A stretch of 64,000 nucleotides of DNA from Smallanthus sonchifolius (Eukaryota > Streptophyta > Magnoliopsida > Asterales > Asteraceae). The notes below the pieces were generated by a model that searched no databases, was not told where the DNA came from, and was given only the letters and a program-made list of their open reading frames with translations. The stretch lies in contig CM042023.1 of the NCBI GenBank assembly GCA_023525975.1, positions 20,323,501 to 20,387,500 of the forward strand, given 5' to 3'. This document shows, piece after piece, positions 12,085-24,641 of this stretch (position 1 is its first letter; each line of letters opens with the position of its first letter). The position numbers were made by a program, and so were the translations under genes.

Positions 12085-12440
12085 ATTATTATTGAAAAAT
12101 CTTAGGAAATGAATCGTAACCTTTTTTTTGAGGCTATAGCGGACGCCGTTACCATTGAGGTACCGTGAGGAATTCGACGCCGCCGCAACGCGAGCCGGGT
12201 AAAATTCCTAGTTAGTATTATAAACATAATATATTACATTTGTATTTTTATTACATAATTTCTCCTTATTATTGAAAAAACTTAGGAAATGAATAGTAAC
12301 ATTTTTTTTGAGGTTATAGCGGACGCCGTTACCGTTGAGGTACCGTGAAGAATTCGACGCCGCCGCAACGCGAGGCGGGTAAAATTCATAGTTAGTATTA
12401 TAAACATAATATATTACATTTGTATTTTTATTACATAATA
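12085..12440 (+). mobile_element. Helitron 3' tail, tandemly duplicated (180-bp period)
   Basis: Two copies (12085-12263 and 12265-12440) share a GC-rich hairpin-forming core (GCCGCCGCAACGCGAG) followed by CTAG then T in copy 1. In copy 2 CTAG has become ATAG. A GC-rich hairpin a few bases before CTRR-T is the canonical Helitron 3' end. No Rep/helicase is present, so these are non-autonomous. Confidence 0.6.
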
Positions 12441-13049
12441 ATTAAACCACAAAATGTTATCTAGAAAGTTAAAGTTTGTGGATGTCTGCCTTACTCAATT
12501 TTTCAAAAGTTAAGTTGCAAGTAGACTCGAATGTATGACTTCTTCTTAGGATGACAATGACTATTTTTTTTTTCTTTTTACTGTTTTAACGACCTTTTAT
12601 GTGCTTTTTTCCTGCTAGAAAGTCGTGTTATACATGAATTAAATAAAAAAAATATTAAATAGTTAGTAATGAAGATTTAAGAATTATAAAATAAATATTA
12701 AAGAGTCACAAAGATTTAGGAATTAATAAAAGAAATTTTAAATAGTTAATAATGAAGAAAAAATAAGCGATGAAAAGAATCTTGTGCTCACAAAATTAGG
12801 ACTCATAACGCAACCGGTTACTTATTTATTAGGTATAGATTAATGAAACGTTGTGGATGAAATCAAAGCGAATACGTTATTATGGGTAAAAAATAGGGGA
12901 AATTTAAAATCAATACAATGCAATGATTGGTGTAGTTTTAACGTATTCGATTAGATTACTCTTGTAAGTAACTATTTATCCTTCTCTCTTTTTAATAGTA
13001 TTTTTCTGGTTTACCGTAAAAAAAAGGTATAGATTAAGGAACACAGCTA
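12441..13049. other. AT-rich, nothing recognised
   Basis: No ORF or repeat boundary that I can support. Confidence 0.5.
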
Positions 13050-13057
13050 CTCTTGAA

Positions 13058-13247
13058 TAGGGATGTGTATTTGGTACCGAGTACCGGGTACCGATACCGA
13101 TACCGATAAATTTGGTACCGGTATCGGTACCCACTTTTTCATAAATTCGGTACCGGTATTTTCGTTAGCGGTACCGGTACGATATCGATACCATATAGAG
13201 TTGAACATTTGGTAACGAGTACCCATACCGTACCGATCTCATCCCTA
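13058..13247. mobile_element. hAT MITE (190 bp) built of GGTACCG motifs
   Basis: TAGGGATG at 13058 pairs with CATCCCTA at 13247. Flanks carry a perfect 8-bp duplication CTCTTGAA (13050-13057 and 13248-13255). The interior is a run of GGTACCG/GATACCG motifs in both orientations. Confidence 0.92.
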
Positions 13248-13455
13248 CTCTTGAAAACTTGTTATTTATATCCATCGCAAGAAAAAAGAAAAACATTATT
13301 GTACTCTTAAAAAGATCATTGTCATAACTCATATATGAATGTATGGGTAAGTGGTAACGACACATGGTAAAACATGAGAATTTTGGGGAAAAAAAAGGTT
13401 TCCTAATATATATCATATTAATTTCCCCTATGTTTATTTTCATTTTTAAAATATA

Positions 13456-13830
13456 GAGTAAAGCGTCATTTTTGTTCCTATGGTTTGGTTATTTTAGTCA
13501 CTTTCGTCCAAAAAATTTTTTTTAGTTTTTTCGTTCCTAACTTTTCAAAATCTAGCCATTTTCATCCACCTGACTAACTCCGTCTACATTTTAACATTAA
13601 ATCAGGGACAATTTGGTCTTTTTATATGCCTTCTACTCTCTATGGCATTCAAGAAGGATTTTTGAAAAGACTAAATTGCCCATGATTTAACGTTTAAATG
13701 TAGACGGAGTTAGTCAGGTGGATGAAAATGACTAGATTTTAAAAAATCAGGGACGAAAAAGCTAAAAAAAGATTTTTAAATAAAAGTGACTAAAATACCA
13801 AAACATATAGATGAAAATAACACTTTACTC
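13456..13830. mobile_element. Foldback Mutator-type MITE (375 bp)
   Basis: Nearly the whole element is a long inverted repeat. GAGTAAAG...TGGTTTGGT...GACTAACTCCGTCTACATTTAA on the left is mirrored by its complement ending CTTTACTC. A perfect 9-bp duplication TAAAATATA (13447-13455 and 13831-13839) fits Mutator-like transposition. Related single arms occur at 37071 and 63566, and a related full element at 29114. Confidence 0.9.
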
Positions 13831-13839
13831 TAAAATATA

Positions 13840-14767
13840 AATATCTAGTGAGGGTGATTATTTAATTAATTTACAAACCGGTAAAGCATCGCTAATAGTA
13901 AAGGTGAAAACCTTTTTGGCTATATGGAATAAATTTTTATTATTTTTTTCTATCATAAAAATTATCTATAAAAGGCTTCTCCAGAAAGAAAAAAAAATAA
14001 AAAGTTTTCGAAAAGGAAAAATTACCAAAATATACATGTTTAACGAAATTTTTTCAGAAACAAACATTGACTTTTACTTTACGGATCCACAGACATCCCC
14101 TACGTGCCTCAACCAGAACTCGTCACGTCAGCTTAGGCGGCTAAGGTTTAGGCGGCCCTTTTTGGCACTGAAACTATTAAAAGTTACAGCGGGACCTACT
14201 TTCTGATCAATCCGGGAGCGACACGTGTCCTTTATGGTTGTAAATCAAAGCACAAAAAAAACAAAAAAAAACATGAAAAAAAGTAAAAAATAAAAAATTG
14301 GCATCCGAGGGATTTGAACCCATGTTCCCTAGTTAAAAATTAGGCATGTATCACCAAAGCCTAAAGTTGGTTTCTATTTCATGCATGAATTATTTAAAAC
14401 TTAAGAAAATTAAAAAAAAAAAAAACATGCATAAAGAATTTGTACATTATGCAAAGAAAGAATTTAAAAGAAATGGCAGCAACTTTTTAAACCTAAAAAA
14501 AGAAAACTGCAAAAGAAAAAAAAATGTGATCTCCTAGGATTCGAACGTGTGACAATGGGAATATAAGAGTCTAATGCCTAAACCATTACAACCAGCTCAT
14601 GTTTGTGTTATAAGATCAAAATGAATTGTATTTGATAACTTCTAAATTAAAAATAAAAATAACAAAGCTTGCATGAACATACTTGTACTATGCATACCAA
14701 TATGCACATTTTCTACAGTAATTTTAACACACATACACATCTTGCCTTTTAATATTTATTATAACTA
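13840..14767. other. Gene-free AT-rich stretch with two tRNA-like modules
   Basis: No gene. Minus-strand tRNA-like pieces with a B-box-like GGGTTCAAATCCC (about 14305-14345) and CGTTCGAATCC (about 14525-14600) are present. They look like SINE or tRNA fragments: neither can form a complete cloverleaf. Confidence 0.45.
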
Positions 14768-15360
14768 CTAGTTTTATCCGTCGCGCGTTGCGGCGGCTTC
14801 GAAACGTACCATAACTCGAATTCCCGTATCACGCGGCATAATATGTTCAGGTCGTCGCGGTACCATGACGATAACGGCACTCGCTATGTGCTATGATACC
14901 AAAAAAATACTCGACTTTGAATACAAGTCCGTTTTAAAAAAATATATATATCGAAAAGTCGACAAAAAAAAATTAAAAGCAGTGGTGCATTCCTTTTTTT
15001 AAAAAAAGTTAACGAACGAAAGTTATTAAAGAAAAATGAAACTAATTCATAATTAAACGGGTAAAAAGTGTCAAAGCCTCGCGTTACGGCGGCCTCGAAA
15101 CATACCATAACTCGAATTCCCGTGTCACGTGGCATAATAGGTCCGGGTCATCGCGGTACCATGACGATAACGGCACTCGTCATGTGCTACGATACCAAAA
15201 AAATACTCGACTTTGAATACAAGTTCGTTTTAAAAAAAATTTATATCGAAACGTCAACAACAAAAAAATTAAAAGCACGCGTGCATTCCGTTTTTTTTTT
15301 AATTAACGAACGAAAGTTATTAAAGAAAAACGAAATTAATTCATAATTAAACGGGTAAAA
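14768..15360 (-). mobile_element. Non-autonomous Helitron with tandem internal copies
   Basis: Read on the minus strand the element ends GCCGCCGCAACGCGCG...CTAG (end at 14768) followed by T, as Helitrons do. Its body consists of two tandem copies with a 296-bp period (for example CGGCGG at 14791 and 15087). Each copy holds the family landmarks: a TTAACGAACGAAAGTTATTAAAG block and a GAATACAAGT[C/T]CGTTTTAAAA block. Sister copies lie at 23704, 52755 and 60930. No protein is encoded. Confidence 0.65.
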
Positions 15361-16100
15361 AACGTAAAGTATACATAGTATAAGGTGAAAAACAAAAAAT
15401 TCAATATTTAATATACAAATTTTTGCTTCAGAAAAAAAAATTAATTGACTAATATATCTAATGAATCCGTTGCCTTTTAAAAGAGATGGTAATTAGACTC
15501 CCTTTTTTATTTTTTAAAATTAAATAATTAGGATTGAGATAAATGATGAGTAATAGAAGTGGTGGGGTGTGACAACTGTGAGTCTGTGCCCAATCAATGC
15601 ACCATCATCAAGTCTCCTGCCACTGCCGGTGCCACCACCAGTAGTAATCCTCAAGAAACCCCTTTATTTTTTATTTTTTATTTTTTATTTTTTATTTTTA
15701 TTCAAAATACATACTTAAACAAAAAATAATCATATTCATGATTAAATACTCATTTTAGAATTTTTAGCTGATGATTTATTATTTTAATAAATATTCATAT
15801 GATAGAAGTTAATTTCTTATTTTCAAATTTAATTTTTTTATAAAAAGCAAGACTAATATTTATAGACTGACAAAAACAGACGAGACATTGGAAAATTTTG
15901 TAACTGCTGAATGACTGAATCCTTAAATAAAGGCTTGTGAGTATTTGGTATGACTGCTTCAGCTTGTAGCTTATACAATATACAGCCAACTCACTGAAAC
16001 TTGTATTTATGTTACTACTATTAGTTAAATTATTTTAAAAAAAAAGTCTTAACAGAAAAACAAAAATACTGATAAATTTTGTAATATTTGATAAAAAAAA
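15361..16100. other. AT-rich, microsatellite only
   Basis: A (TTTTTTA)n-like run spans about 15664-15702. Otherwise no gene or element boundary was recognised. Confidence 0.5.
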
Positions 16101-17571
16101 ATGTAATGATTTATTTTAAGATTGGAATAATGTAATTTATCTTTGTCTTTTTTTTTTCTTGCATCGTCTGTTGTTCTTGCATCATGCACACCATCTCCTG
16201 GTTGCGAAGGTATAATTTATTGTTCCTCCTTTTTGAGGCGCAACTTCTTCTCTCAAACTCCTTGCTTGTCCTCGACGTCTTCTTTGTTAAAACTGTTAAA
16301 TTCATAAACGATCTTACTCTGTTGATGATGTCGGTTTCTTCCCTTTTCGTTGCGATTTTGGCGGCTCTTTGTGGAGGGAGGAGGGGCTTATCTTCTTCGT
16401 TCAAGTCGTGGGAAAGTAGACTTCCAAAGAAGTTGTGTATGTGTTTGATTTAGATGTCTTCGTTCTTTTTATTAATTAGTGAGCAAACTCAGCACCCATG
16501 AGAGGAACGATGGTCCACTTCAGATGAATTTTATAAACGTGTCGATAGGTGAGCAAAGCCTTTGATTCCATAAAACTTCTTATACTCTCTGTGTGTCTCC
16601 TTCAATGTGTCCTCTTCTAATTGATTCCCCAATTGTGATTTAAAATGTATAAGGATCTGTTTCCAAAACGACTTAGATCGTCATTGAATCCCCGATCCAA
16701 ACCTTGGCCAACCCCCCCCCCCCCCTTCTTCTTTTATCCGTTCATGGTTGTGCCTTCTTCTTGGTTAAAGTATGCGCTGGGGCAATTCTTCATCGAATTG
16801 TTCGTTGGGTTGTGTGGAGGGTTGGGTTTCTCATTCGACTCATCAGATTGTTGGATTCGGTGTTGAAGGTAAGCTAGGTTTGGTTGTGGTAATACAATGG
16901 ATCCAAATTGGGGTTGATCTTGCTAGAGACAAAATTCATTGTACGAATGTTTTGTTAGAAATTGTAAAAATTGAGAAAATTGCGAGAATTAGGATTGATT
17001 TGTGAAAAATGTTGAAATTATGGAAAAGGTTGTGGGTTGAATTGGGGTTGATTTTGTGAGAATTGGGCTTGGTCTTTGCCTTTGTTTCAACTTGAACCGT
17101 TTTTTTTACATGAGTGGTTGAATCTATTGAAGTGGTGTGAAAGATTTGAGAGAGAATGATTATGATTAAGTTTGATATTGCGAGAGAATTATTTGAGCTT
17201 AGAGTGAAAAATATAAAGATTTGAGTTTATATTTATAAGGTTTGATTTTTAGTAATTAAAAAAAATTAATTTTGTTAGTAGTACAAAGACTATCTTAAAC
17301 AGTAATATTACCGAGGTATGGGCTCAATGAGTAGATCCCAATCGGGGTGTGTTTGTCATGATACCGATTAGGGGGTGGGCCAGTAGTGTTCCAGTCACTC
17401 CCGCACCACCCCACACCTATCCCCGAATCGACCCCATCCACCCCTGTCATAACATTTGCCGTCTTAAAGTATTATATTCATATATATTATGAGTTTATTA
17501 AAATAATATAGTGTAAACTTCTAATAAAGAGACATGTAGATTACTAGAAGTGGAAGGGGAATTACTACATG
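16101..17571. other. Gene-free; possible decayed PIF/Harbinger-type or unknown element
   Basis: A 97-codon minus ORF (16111-16404) ends in a Met/Gln/Lys-rich coiled-coil-like tail (about MMQEQQTMQEKKK). Such tails occur in PIF/Harbinger ORF1-type proteins, but the match is weak and no nuclease is nearby. A run of 14 C lies at 16712-16725. No complete gene can be built here. Confidence 0.3.
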
Positions 17572-17579
17572 TGCGAGAG

Positions 17580-17728
17580 CAGTGGCGAAGCTTGAAGAAA
17601 AACGCAGGAGGGGCTGGGATTTTTTTCCTATCGGGGGGCGGAACTATAAAATTTTCGGCCGAATACGTATAAATTAACACTACTGAGCGAAAAATGAGGG
17701 AAGGGGGTGTCACTAAGCTTCACCGATG
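17580..17728. mobile_element. hAT MITE (149 bp)
   Basis: CAGTGGCGAAGCTT at 17580 pairs imperfectly with AAGCTTCACCGATG at 17728. The flanking 8-mers TGCGAGAG (17572) and TGCAAGAG (17729) match at seven of eight bases. Same CAGTGGCG family as 18091. Confidence 0.75.
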
Positions 17729-17736
17729 TGCAAGAG

Positions 17737-18082
17737 CAAGTCACCACGATGGAGAAGACACTGGTGTTGGTGTGAGTGAGGATGAAGAAAATTGTTTACC
17801 ACTTTCACTTTCTAGATAGGTGCAAGAACAAGGTCTTTGGGCCACTATGGTTGAAAAAGTAGGTTGAGGTTGTAATCTAGTATTTGTTGGCTATTTTAGT
17901 GTAATTTGATTGACTTATTGATCAAGTGAATCATAATATGTATCAAACCAGTCAGGAGGTGTGGAGTGCACACTTGTGTTGAGTTTTTTATACTTTTAAG
18001 TATTTATGAACCTAACTGGTACATAGTGGATCATCAAACCCTAGCTCATTTTCTTCTATTGCTTTCTTTAATATTGAATATA
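17737..18082. other. Intergenic, nothing recognised
   Basis: AT-rich sequence between two related MITEs. No supported gene. Confidence 0.5.
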
Positions 18083-18090
18083 TGTAATAC

Positions 18091-18264
18091 CAGTGGCGGA
18101 TCTAGGAAAAAACTTCAGGGGTATCAAAAGTTTCGTTCAGGGGTATCGAGAAACATATAAACGGTAAAAAAAAAATTCCACTACGCGTCGAAATTTTTCC
18201 ACTACGCGTCGAAAGTTGAGGGGTACCAAAAGGTACCCCTGGGTATAAGGTATATCCGCCGCTG
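18091..18264. mobile_element. hAT MITE (174 bp)
   Basis: Ends CAGTGGCGGAT (18091) and ATCCGCCGCTG (18264). Perfect 8-bp duplication TGTAATAC (18083-18090 and 18265-18272). Contains a GGTACC-centred palindrome near 18214-18238. Confidence 0.92.
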
Positions 18265-18272
18265 TGTAATAC

Positions 18273-19700
18273 GGTTTTGGACATAAGATCACTCAAGATT
18301 TTGTTTGAATATTTGAAAAATATTATTTCTCAAGAGACCGGGTCAATGTTGAAAAGATTTTTTTAGATAGTAGTGAGAGAGCTTTTCAAAAAAGTAGGCA
18401 GGACTCACCAAGTTAATCCATGGCCGATTACTGAACCGACATTGCTCCTATCTAGAACACTTTCCTCAAGTATGAATGAGTTGGTTGTTCAAAGTAAGAA
18501 AATATATGTTGGAGCATTCCTAAAATATTTGCTGAGATGTAACAACACATCCTAACATTGGTTTGACTGTTAAATGTATCTTTTAAGGAAGACTTTTTCC
18601 ATGAGTTTTATCACAAAGACTCGACGTATAAATTGAACTATTTTATAAACTTAAGGGATTTATAAAGATTTTTATAAATTCGGTCTTTGAGTAATCATTT
18701 ATCATTCCTGAATAAGCCATTTGCCATGTATTGAAAAAGCGTGTTTCTGACTTGGTAAACATGTTACTGGCATGGCACGGTCAATCCACGATTAGGATAG
18801 ACCATGGATCCTTTATAGATCGGTTTTTTGAATTTTATTTAGCTCTTGGCACGGTCGCTATAGGTCGAATCATGTATTGGTCGTGTGTCCTCTCGAGTTT
18901 TCAACTTTTCTAATGTACTTGAATTGATCAATATTTTGCGGTCGATTCATGTTTCAACCACGAACCACCCTGAGTTTTTTGTCTCAATTTTCGTCATTGA
19001 GAATGTAAAGTATGAAAACTATTGTTACATTTATATTACATGTTTATATTTTACCACCATCAAAATATGAGTGCATTTTTATAAAACACAAGTTCTTAAA
19101 TATTCATCTCTTCATTTAATTATAATATAATATTAATAAAAATTACATAAAAAAAATTAGGGTGTTACACAACTCTATCCCCACCATCCAAACTACGTGT
19201 ATAAACTCAATAAGACCCTCTATAGTATTAAGCAAGTATCTTGTGCTTGCTACCAACTATTTGTTTTATACATTCTTCTTAGGTTTTATTAGCCGTAAAT
19301 CCAGTATCTCTTTGTCCTCATTCCATCGTGGTTACAACACCATCTATCTTCTCCTGTCATCGAAAACATCATCCTTACCGCTACACCAGTCACATCACTC
19401 ATGTCATCTTTTGCCTAATTGTCGAGTCTTTCATGACTGATTTTGATCACCCTCCCGTTAAACTCTCATGAGAGTAAATATTTATATATTTGGAGTTTAA
19501 CTAAAGATAGGGGAACAATGGAGAGAGAAGAATAAGATAACTAATTTAAGGGTATTTTAAATAATTTGTTTAAATATCAAATCTTGGAAAAGTTCAAATG
19601 TCAATTTTTCTGCTACACAAAAGAGTGAGAAAAAGGCAATAATCGGCTCCGTAATTACAGGACTCAACAAATTCAGTTTTTACTCGTTTTCCAACAAATT
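18273..19700. other. Gene-free upstream region of the GT106 gene
   Basis: Several 60-90 codon ORFs (for example 18731-18913) show no recognisable domain. The last few hundred bases are probably the promoter of the gene that follows. Confidence 0.4.
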
Positions 19701-19707
19701 AACAACA

Positions 19708-19760
19708 TATAAACAAAAACCCCTCTCTCCTCATCTCCTCTCTCAACAATCTCTATCCTT
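19708..19760 (+). promoter_or_regulatory. Probable TATA box and CT-rich start region of the GT106 gene
   Basis: TATAAA at 19708-19713 is followed by a CT-rich tract (about 19721-19765), a common layout of plant core promoters. That puts transcription start near 19740 and the 5' UTR at about 430 nt. Inferred from sequence only. Confidence 0.4.
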
Positions 19761-20047
19761 CTCTTTCACTTCTCCGGCGACACTCGCCGGAACCTGTCCG
19801 GAAAACTTGAACAAGAATCACACACTGAAAAGGGTCTCCAGTGCTCTCTTCACTTACTTCATCAATTGATCACACTGATCAATTCAAGATTTGAAACACA
19901 AATTTCAAGGGATTTTGAGATTCTTTCTTGATTTCTGCAAAAATAGGGGTTTTAGAATATAACTGGATCAAGATTGCGCTTTTTTCAAATTAAACAAATA
20001 CCCACAACACCAAATCCAATACCCATTTGTGTAATTTGATTTTAGAA

Positions 20048-20134
20048 ATGAATCAACATTTTTTGTTGAAACTTGAAAGTGCAACCAAGAAAGTGGAGAT
20101 GATGGGGTTATTAGTACAATGTGTTGTTGATTAG
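20048..20134 (+). promoter_or_regulatory. Upstream ORF (28 codons) in the GT106 5' leader
   Basis: An ATG at 20048 opens 28 codons ending at TAG 20132-20134, only 38 nt before the main ATG and in another frame. The start context (AGAAATGA) has A at -3. If the leader starts near 19740, this uORF is on the mRNA and would reduce initiation at the main ORF. Confidence 0.5.
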
Positions 20135-20172
20135 TTGAAAACTGTGAAGAGGAGCAGTTGAAATTGAATGAA

Positions 20173-22589
20173 ATGGGTGGTTGTGCAGCATTTACAGGTG
20201 GTGGAGAAGGTAGTAAAGGGGACAAATCTAGTTTGAGTGTATTGTCTCAAGCTAAAATGATATTGTGGATGACTAGGGGAATGACAACTTTGTTGCTATG
20301 GATCTGTGTTGTTCAGTTATTGACTGTTGGTGAGGTTTGGGGTCCAAGATTGTTGAAAACTTGGCCATCTTGTTATACACCTATGCAAACTAACATCCAT
20401 TCTTCTTCATCTTCATTTTTGGAACCCAAAGTTTTTCTTCCACCCAAAAGTAAGTTCTTGAATCTTTAACTTGTTTGATTGTAAATTGAATTGAATATTG
20501 TAGATTTTTTGAGTTCTTGAATGCCCAATTGTACATGATGGTTCTTTATGAATTTATCGTCGAATTGATGATAAGTTTTTATAATTTCGGGTTTTACAAA
20601 TCTTGAATTTGATTCTGTTGAATTTAGGGGCTTACAAGAACAATGGTTATCTTATGGTTTCTTGCAATGGAGGGCTTAATCAAATGCGAGGAGCAGTGAG
20701 TTTGTTATAATCTTGAACTGTTGTCTGTTTTAGTTACAAGTGATCAACTTGTTAATTTGTTATTTGGATATGCAGATCTGTGACATGGTGGCTGTTGCTA
20801 GATACTTAAATGTCACACTTATTGTTCCAGAATTGGATAAATCATCATTTTGGGCTGATCCTAGGTAAGTTCAATTATTTCCAGTTTTCCACCAATCAAG
20901 TTAGCAAACAAATTACATAAATTCTGATACAAGATTTTGAATTTATAATTATAATTTCCAGTGACTTTGAAGACATCTTTGATGTTGATCATTTCATCAG
21001 ATCCTTGAGGGATGAGGTTAGGATATTAAAAGAGCTTCCCCCGAGGCTTAAAAGACGAGTTGAACTTGGAAATTTTCACTCTTTAGCACCGATTAGTTGG
21101 TCTGATATTTCTTATTATCATAATCAGGTTTGCTTTTTGCTCATAAATCATAAGTTTTAACTTTTCAAGATGAACAATGATTCTAACTTATTATTGGTCC
21201 ACAGATTCTTCCTCTTATCCAAAGGTATAAAGTTGTACATTTAAACAGAACCGATGCTCGACTTGCTAACAATGGCCTCCCTCTAGAGATTCAAAAACTC
21301 CGTTGTCGAGTAAATTACAGTGGTTTAAAATTCACATCACAGATTGAGGAATTAGGTGAAAAAGTTGTGAAAATCCTTAGAAAAAACGGGCCTTTTTTAG
21401 TTCTTCATCTTAGATACGAAATGGATATGTTGGCATTCTCTGGCTGCACACAAGGGTGTAACAGTGAAGAAGTTGAAGAACTGACAAGAATGAGGTGATT
21501 TTTGATCCAAGATTCGATTTTTATTTTTATCCTTTTTGTTTTTATATTATTCCTCAATTGGGTCATTTTTTTGAATTGTTAGATATGCTTACACATGGTG
21601 GAAAGAGAAAGAAATCAACTCTGATTTCAAGAGAAAAGAAGGGTTGTGTCCTTTGACACCAGAAGAAACTGCTTTGATTTTGCGTGCTTTGAAGATTGAT
21701 CGAAATATTCAAATTTACATTGCTGCGGGTGAAATTTATGGTGGTGAAAGACGAATGGCTAGTTTAGCTGCAGAGTTCCCAAATCTGGTTAGTAAAACCG
21801 ATTGTCTAAGGGTAATCAAAATTACCAGTTTACCCCTATAAGGCTAACGGTTGTTGTGAACAGGTGAGAAAGGAGACACTGCTGGACCCTTTGGAGCTCG
21901 GGTTCTTTCAAAACCATTCATCACAAATGGCTGCACTTGATTACCTTGTTTCTTTAGAAAGTGATATCTTTGTTCCAACATATGACGGAAACATGGCTAG
22001 AGTTGTTGAGGGTCATCGAAGGTATTTCCTTAATGTCTCCTTTAGTCCTAGAGTTGCCAATTTTGAGTTATTTACTTATGAACGGGTTGATTTTGGTTGT
22101 GTTGTATCTCAAACAGTTTGAAAGTGGTCCAAAATCTAATTTTAGTTCATATAACCTCCTAAATCATTTTTATTCAAAGACCTGGTTTAAATTGTAATAA
22201 TTTTGTTTCTGTAATCATAATACCACATTAGTTATTTTTAAAAATGGAGAAAAATGTTTGCGGGCCAACTCAGCCTGGCCCGACCCTCCCATCTTGCCAC
22301 TCTTAACACAGAATCGACACACGTCATTTTCTTGAAAAACTTCTAATTTTGATGAAAATGTTCCAGATACTTAGGGTTCAAGAAGACCATTCGGTTAGAC
22401 CGAAAAGTGTTGATTGACTTGATAGATAGATACAGTGAAGGGTCACTGAATTGGGAGGAGTTTTCAAACACAGTCCAAGAAGTCCATGCGGATCGAATGG
22501 GTCGCCCGACCCGGCGAGTGATAATTTCTGATAGACCAAAGGAAGAAGAGTATTTCTATGCAAACCCATATGAGTGTTTGGATTCATGA
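20173..22589 (+). CDS. GT106 family O-fucosyltransferase-like protein (possibly RG-I rhamnosyltransferase clade)
   Basis: Eight exons keep one frame: 20173-20449, 20628-20695, 20776-20864, 20962-21127, 21205-21494, 21583-21787, 21864-22021, 22367-22589, all with GT-AG introns, giving 491 aa. It is a type II Golgi protein: a short N-terminus, one hydrophobic anchor at about residues 37-55 (TTLLLWICVVQLLTVG), a WGPRLLKTWPSC stem, then the catalytic domain. Family landmarks visible are NGGLNQMRGAICDMVAVARYL, FWADPSDFEDIFDV, the HLRYEMDMLAFSGC segment, IYIAAGEIYGG and DYLVSLESDIFVPTYDGNMARVVEGHRR. These proteins move a deoxysugar from a nucleotide sugar to cell-wall polymers or proteins. The stem resembles the rhamnogalacturonan-I rhamnosyltransferase group, but I cannot separate subclades without alignment. 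Start chosen at ATG 20173; a uORF precedes it. All key blocks are intact. Confidence 0.9.
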
Positions 22590-23703
22590 AAAGATTAACT
22601 GATCTTTACCACTGATTCTTTCTGTTAGTTGGAGATTATGTTCAATTGTGTAGACTCACACAGTATACTTTTTCTTTCACCAAATGTCATCATGTCCATA
22701 TGTTGAAATTGATAAAAGAGTATTTAGGGTTTTGGGCATGTAGCATCCATTTATTTGAGAGTATTTGAAAATATAGTATACATAAAGTTTCTAGCTTTAA
22801 TACCAACTTTCATATCATCTTATGCTTGTTAAAATCCAAGGATTGTAAAAAGAAAAATTAAAATTTTTAGGTGAAAAACGAGTTATGAAAGTTTATTTTC
22901 ATCGTCCTTGTTAAAACAGGTTGTTCTCACTTGAACCCGACTCAAAATAAGTATCCAACTTATGATTAGTTACAGAGTAATCCAGATTCCAGACGGCCAC
23001 TATGCCCTTGAATTTCAACATCAAGATGAAATTTAAGTAAGGGAGTGTTTGCTTCGTAGAATATTTATGAAAGAGTTGAAATGTTTGTGATGAAATGACA
23101 TTAATTCTAGTGAAAATTTATAAAAGTGTTTGGTTTATAAATTTATTAAAAAGAATTGGAATATGAATGATAAAACGATAAAAGTATCCTCAATAACCAC
23201 CCTCGCTTAAGTCGTCACACTTCTCACCCAACCCAAATCTGATCTCCCACGCCCTTCCTAAATTGCCACTACCACCAAACTGAATCTTCAATGATAGATT
23301 GTGGGTCCAACTTGAGCGTAGGTTTGGGTTCATCATTTGTTCAGATCTCTATCGATTTTTATACCTAATAAATAAGTAACTAAAAGCACCAAGATTTCTT
23401 TTTATAGATATTCTTATCACATATACAAATATAAATTATTCAAGTATTTAATATTATAATCAAATATTGTTATCAACCTATGTGTAAATATACGTGGGTA
23501 AAATAATAATCAAAAGTTTTCTTTTTTCTTCATGGTGTGTTCTTTATTTTAGACCGTTAAAAAAACATAACAATTTGATAATATCAAAATTAACTCTGTA
23601 TTAATTACAAACTTGGGTTTACTCACAAAAACCCACTGTTCATAAATGTATAAGCATAACAGCATATAGTACAAGTAAGTAATGCATGGTTTTTTTTTAT
23701 TTT
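22590..23703. other. 3' UTR of the GT106 gene, then intergenic
   Basis: The first 150-250 bases should be the 3' UTR. Beyond that the sequence is AT-rich, with a MITE-like opening (GGGAGTGTTTGCTTCG near 23041) whose partner end I could not place. No gene. Confidence 0.4.
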
Positions 23704-24641
23704 TTCAATTTCAACCCTTATACTATATATAATATACGCTTTTAGTCCGTTTCATTTTCTATTAATTTCGTTTTCCTTTAATAACTTTCGTTCGTTCATT
23801 TTTTTCAGAATACAGAGTGCGCGGCTGTTTTTTTTTTTGTCAATGTTCCGGTATAATTTTTTTTTAAACGGAGTTGTATTCAAAATGGAGTTTTTTTCGT
23901 ATCGTTGTGTATAGTGAGTGTCGTTACCGTACCGTGCCGATTCGAACATATTATGAGCGAACAACATCATTGTTGGTATTGATATTATCGGAACCCATAT
24001 CGGTATTCGATTTTATGGTTTTCGACGATCCGAACCGGTAAATTTTTATTTTTTTTTTCTTTTTATTATTTAGTTTTATGTTTCTTTTTTATTACCATTA
24101 TTTTTATCATTACGTCTACGTCTTTATTTAAATGTTTTTTTTTTCAATTTCAACCCTTATACTATATATAATGTACGCTTTTAGTCCGTTTCATTTTCTA
24201 TTAATTTCGTTTTCCTTTAATAACTTTCTTTCGTTAATTTTTTTTCAAAATACAGAGTGCGCGGCTGTTTTTATTTTTTTTTTGTTAATGTTCCGATATA
24301 ATTTTTTTTTAAAACGGAGTTGTATTCAAAATGGAGTTTTTTCGTATCGTTGTGTATAGCGAGTGCCGTTACCGTTGTGGTACCGTGCCGATTCGAACAT
24401 ATTATGAGCGAACAACATCATTGTTGGTATTGATATTATCGGAACTCATATCGGTATTCGATTTTATGGTTTTCGACGATCCGAACCGGTAAATTTTTAT
24501 TTTGTTTTTTTTCCTTTTTGTTATTTAGTTTTATGTTTTTTTTTTATTACCATTATTTTTATCATTACGTCTACGTCTTTATTTAAATTTTAGTAACAAT
24601 GAACACGACACCCGCCGCGGAGTGCGGGTGTAACCATCTAG
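23704..24641 (+). mobile_element. Non-autonomous Helitron with tandem internal duplication (439-bp period)
   Basis: The 3' end reads CCGCCGCGGAGTGCGGGTG then CTAG (24638-24641) followed by T. The body holds two near-identical tandem copies, 23704-24142 and 24143-about 24595. Each carries the family blocks TTAATAACTTTC[G/T]TTCGTT, ACGGAGTTGTATTCAAAATG, CGAACAACATCATTGTTGG and CGATCCGAACCGGTAAA. The 5' TC end was not located. No coding capacity. Confidence 0.7.

Noticed and set aside
14300..14600. tRNA genes
   Set aside because: Only B-box-like pieces; no complete cloverleaf or discriminator could be built. The same holds for the tRNA-like heads of the SINEs.
18373..18913. Two 60-codon ORFs as small genes
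   Set aside because: No start context, homology or splice structure to support them; AT-rich chance ORFs are expected.
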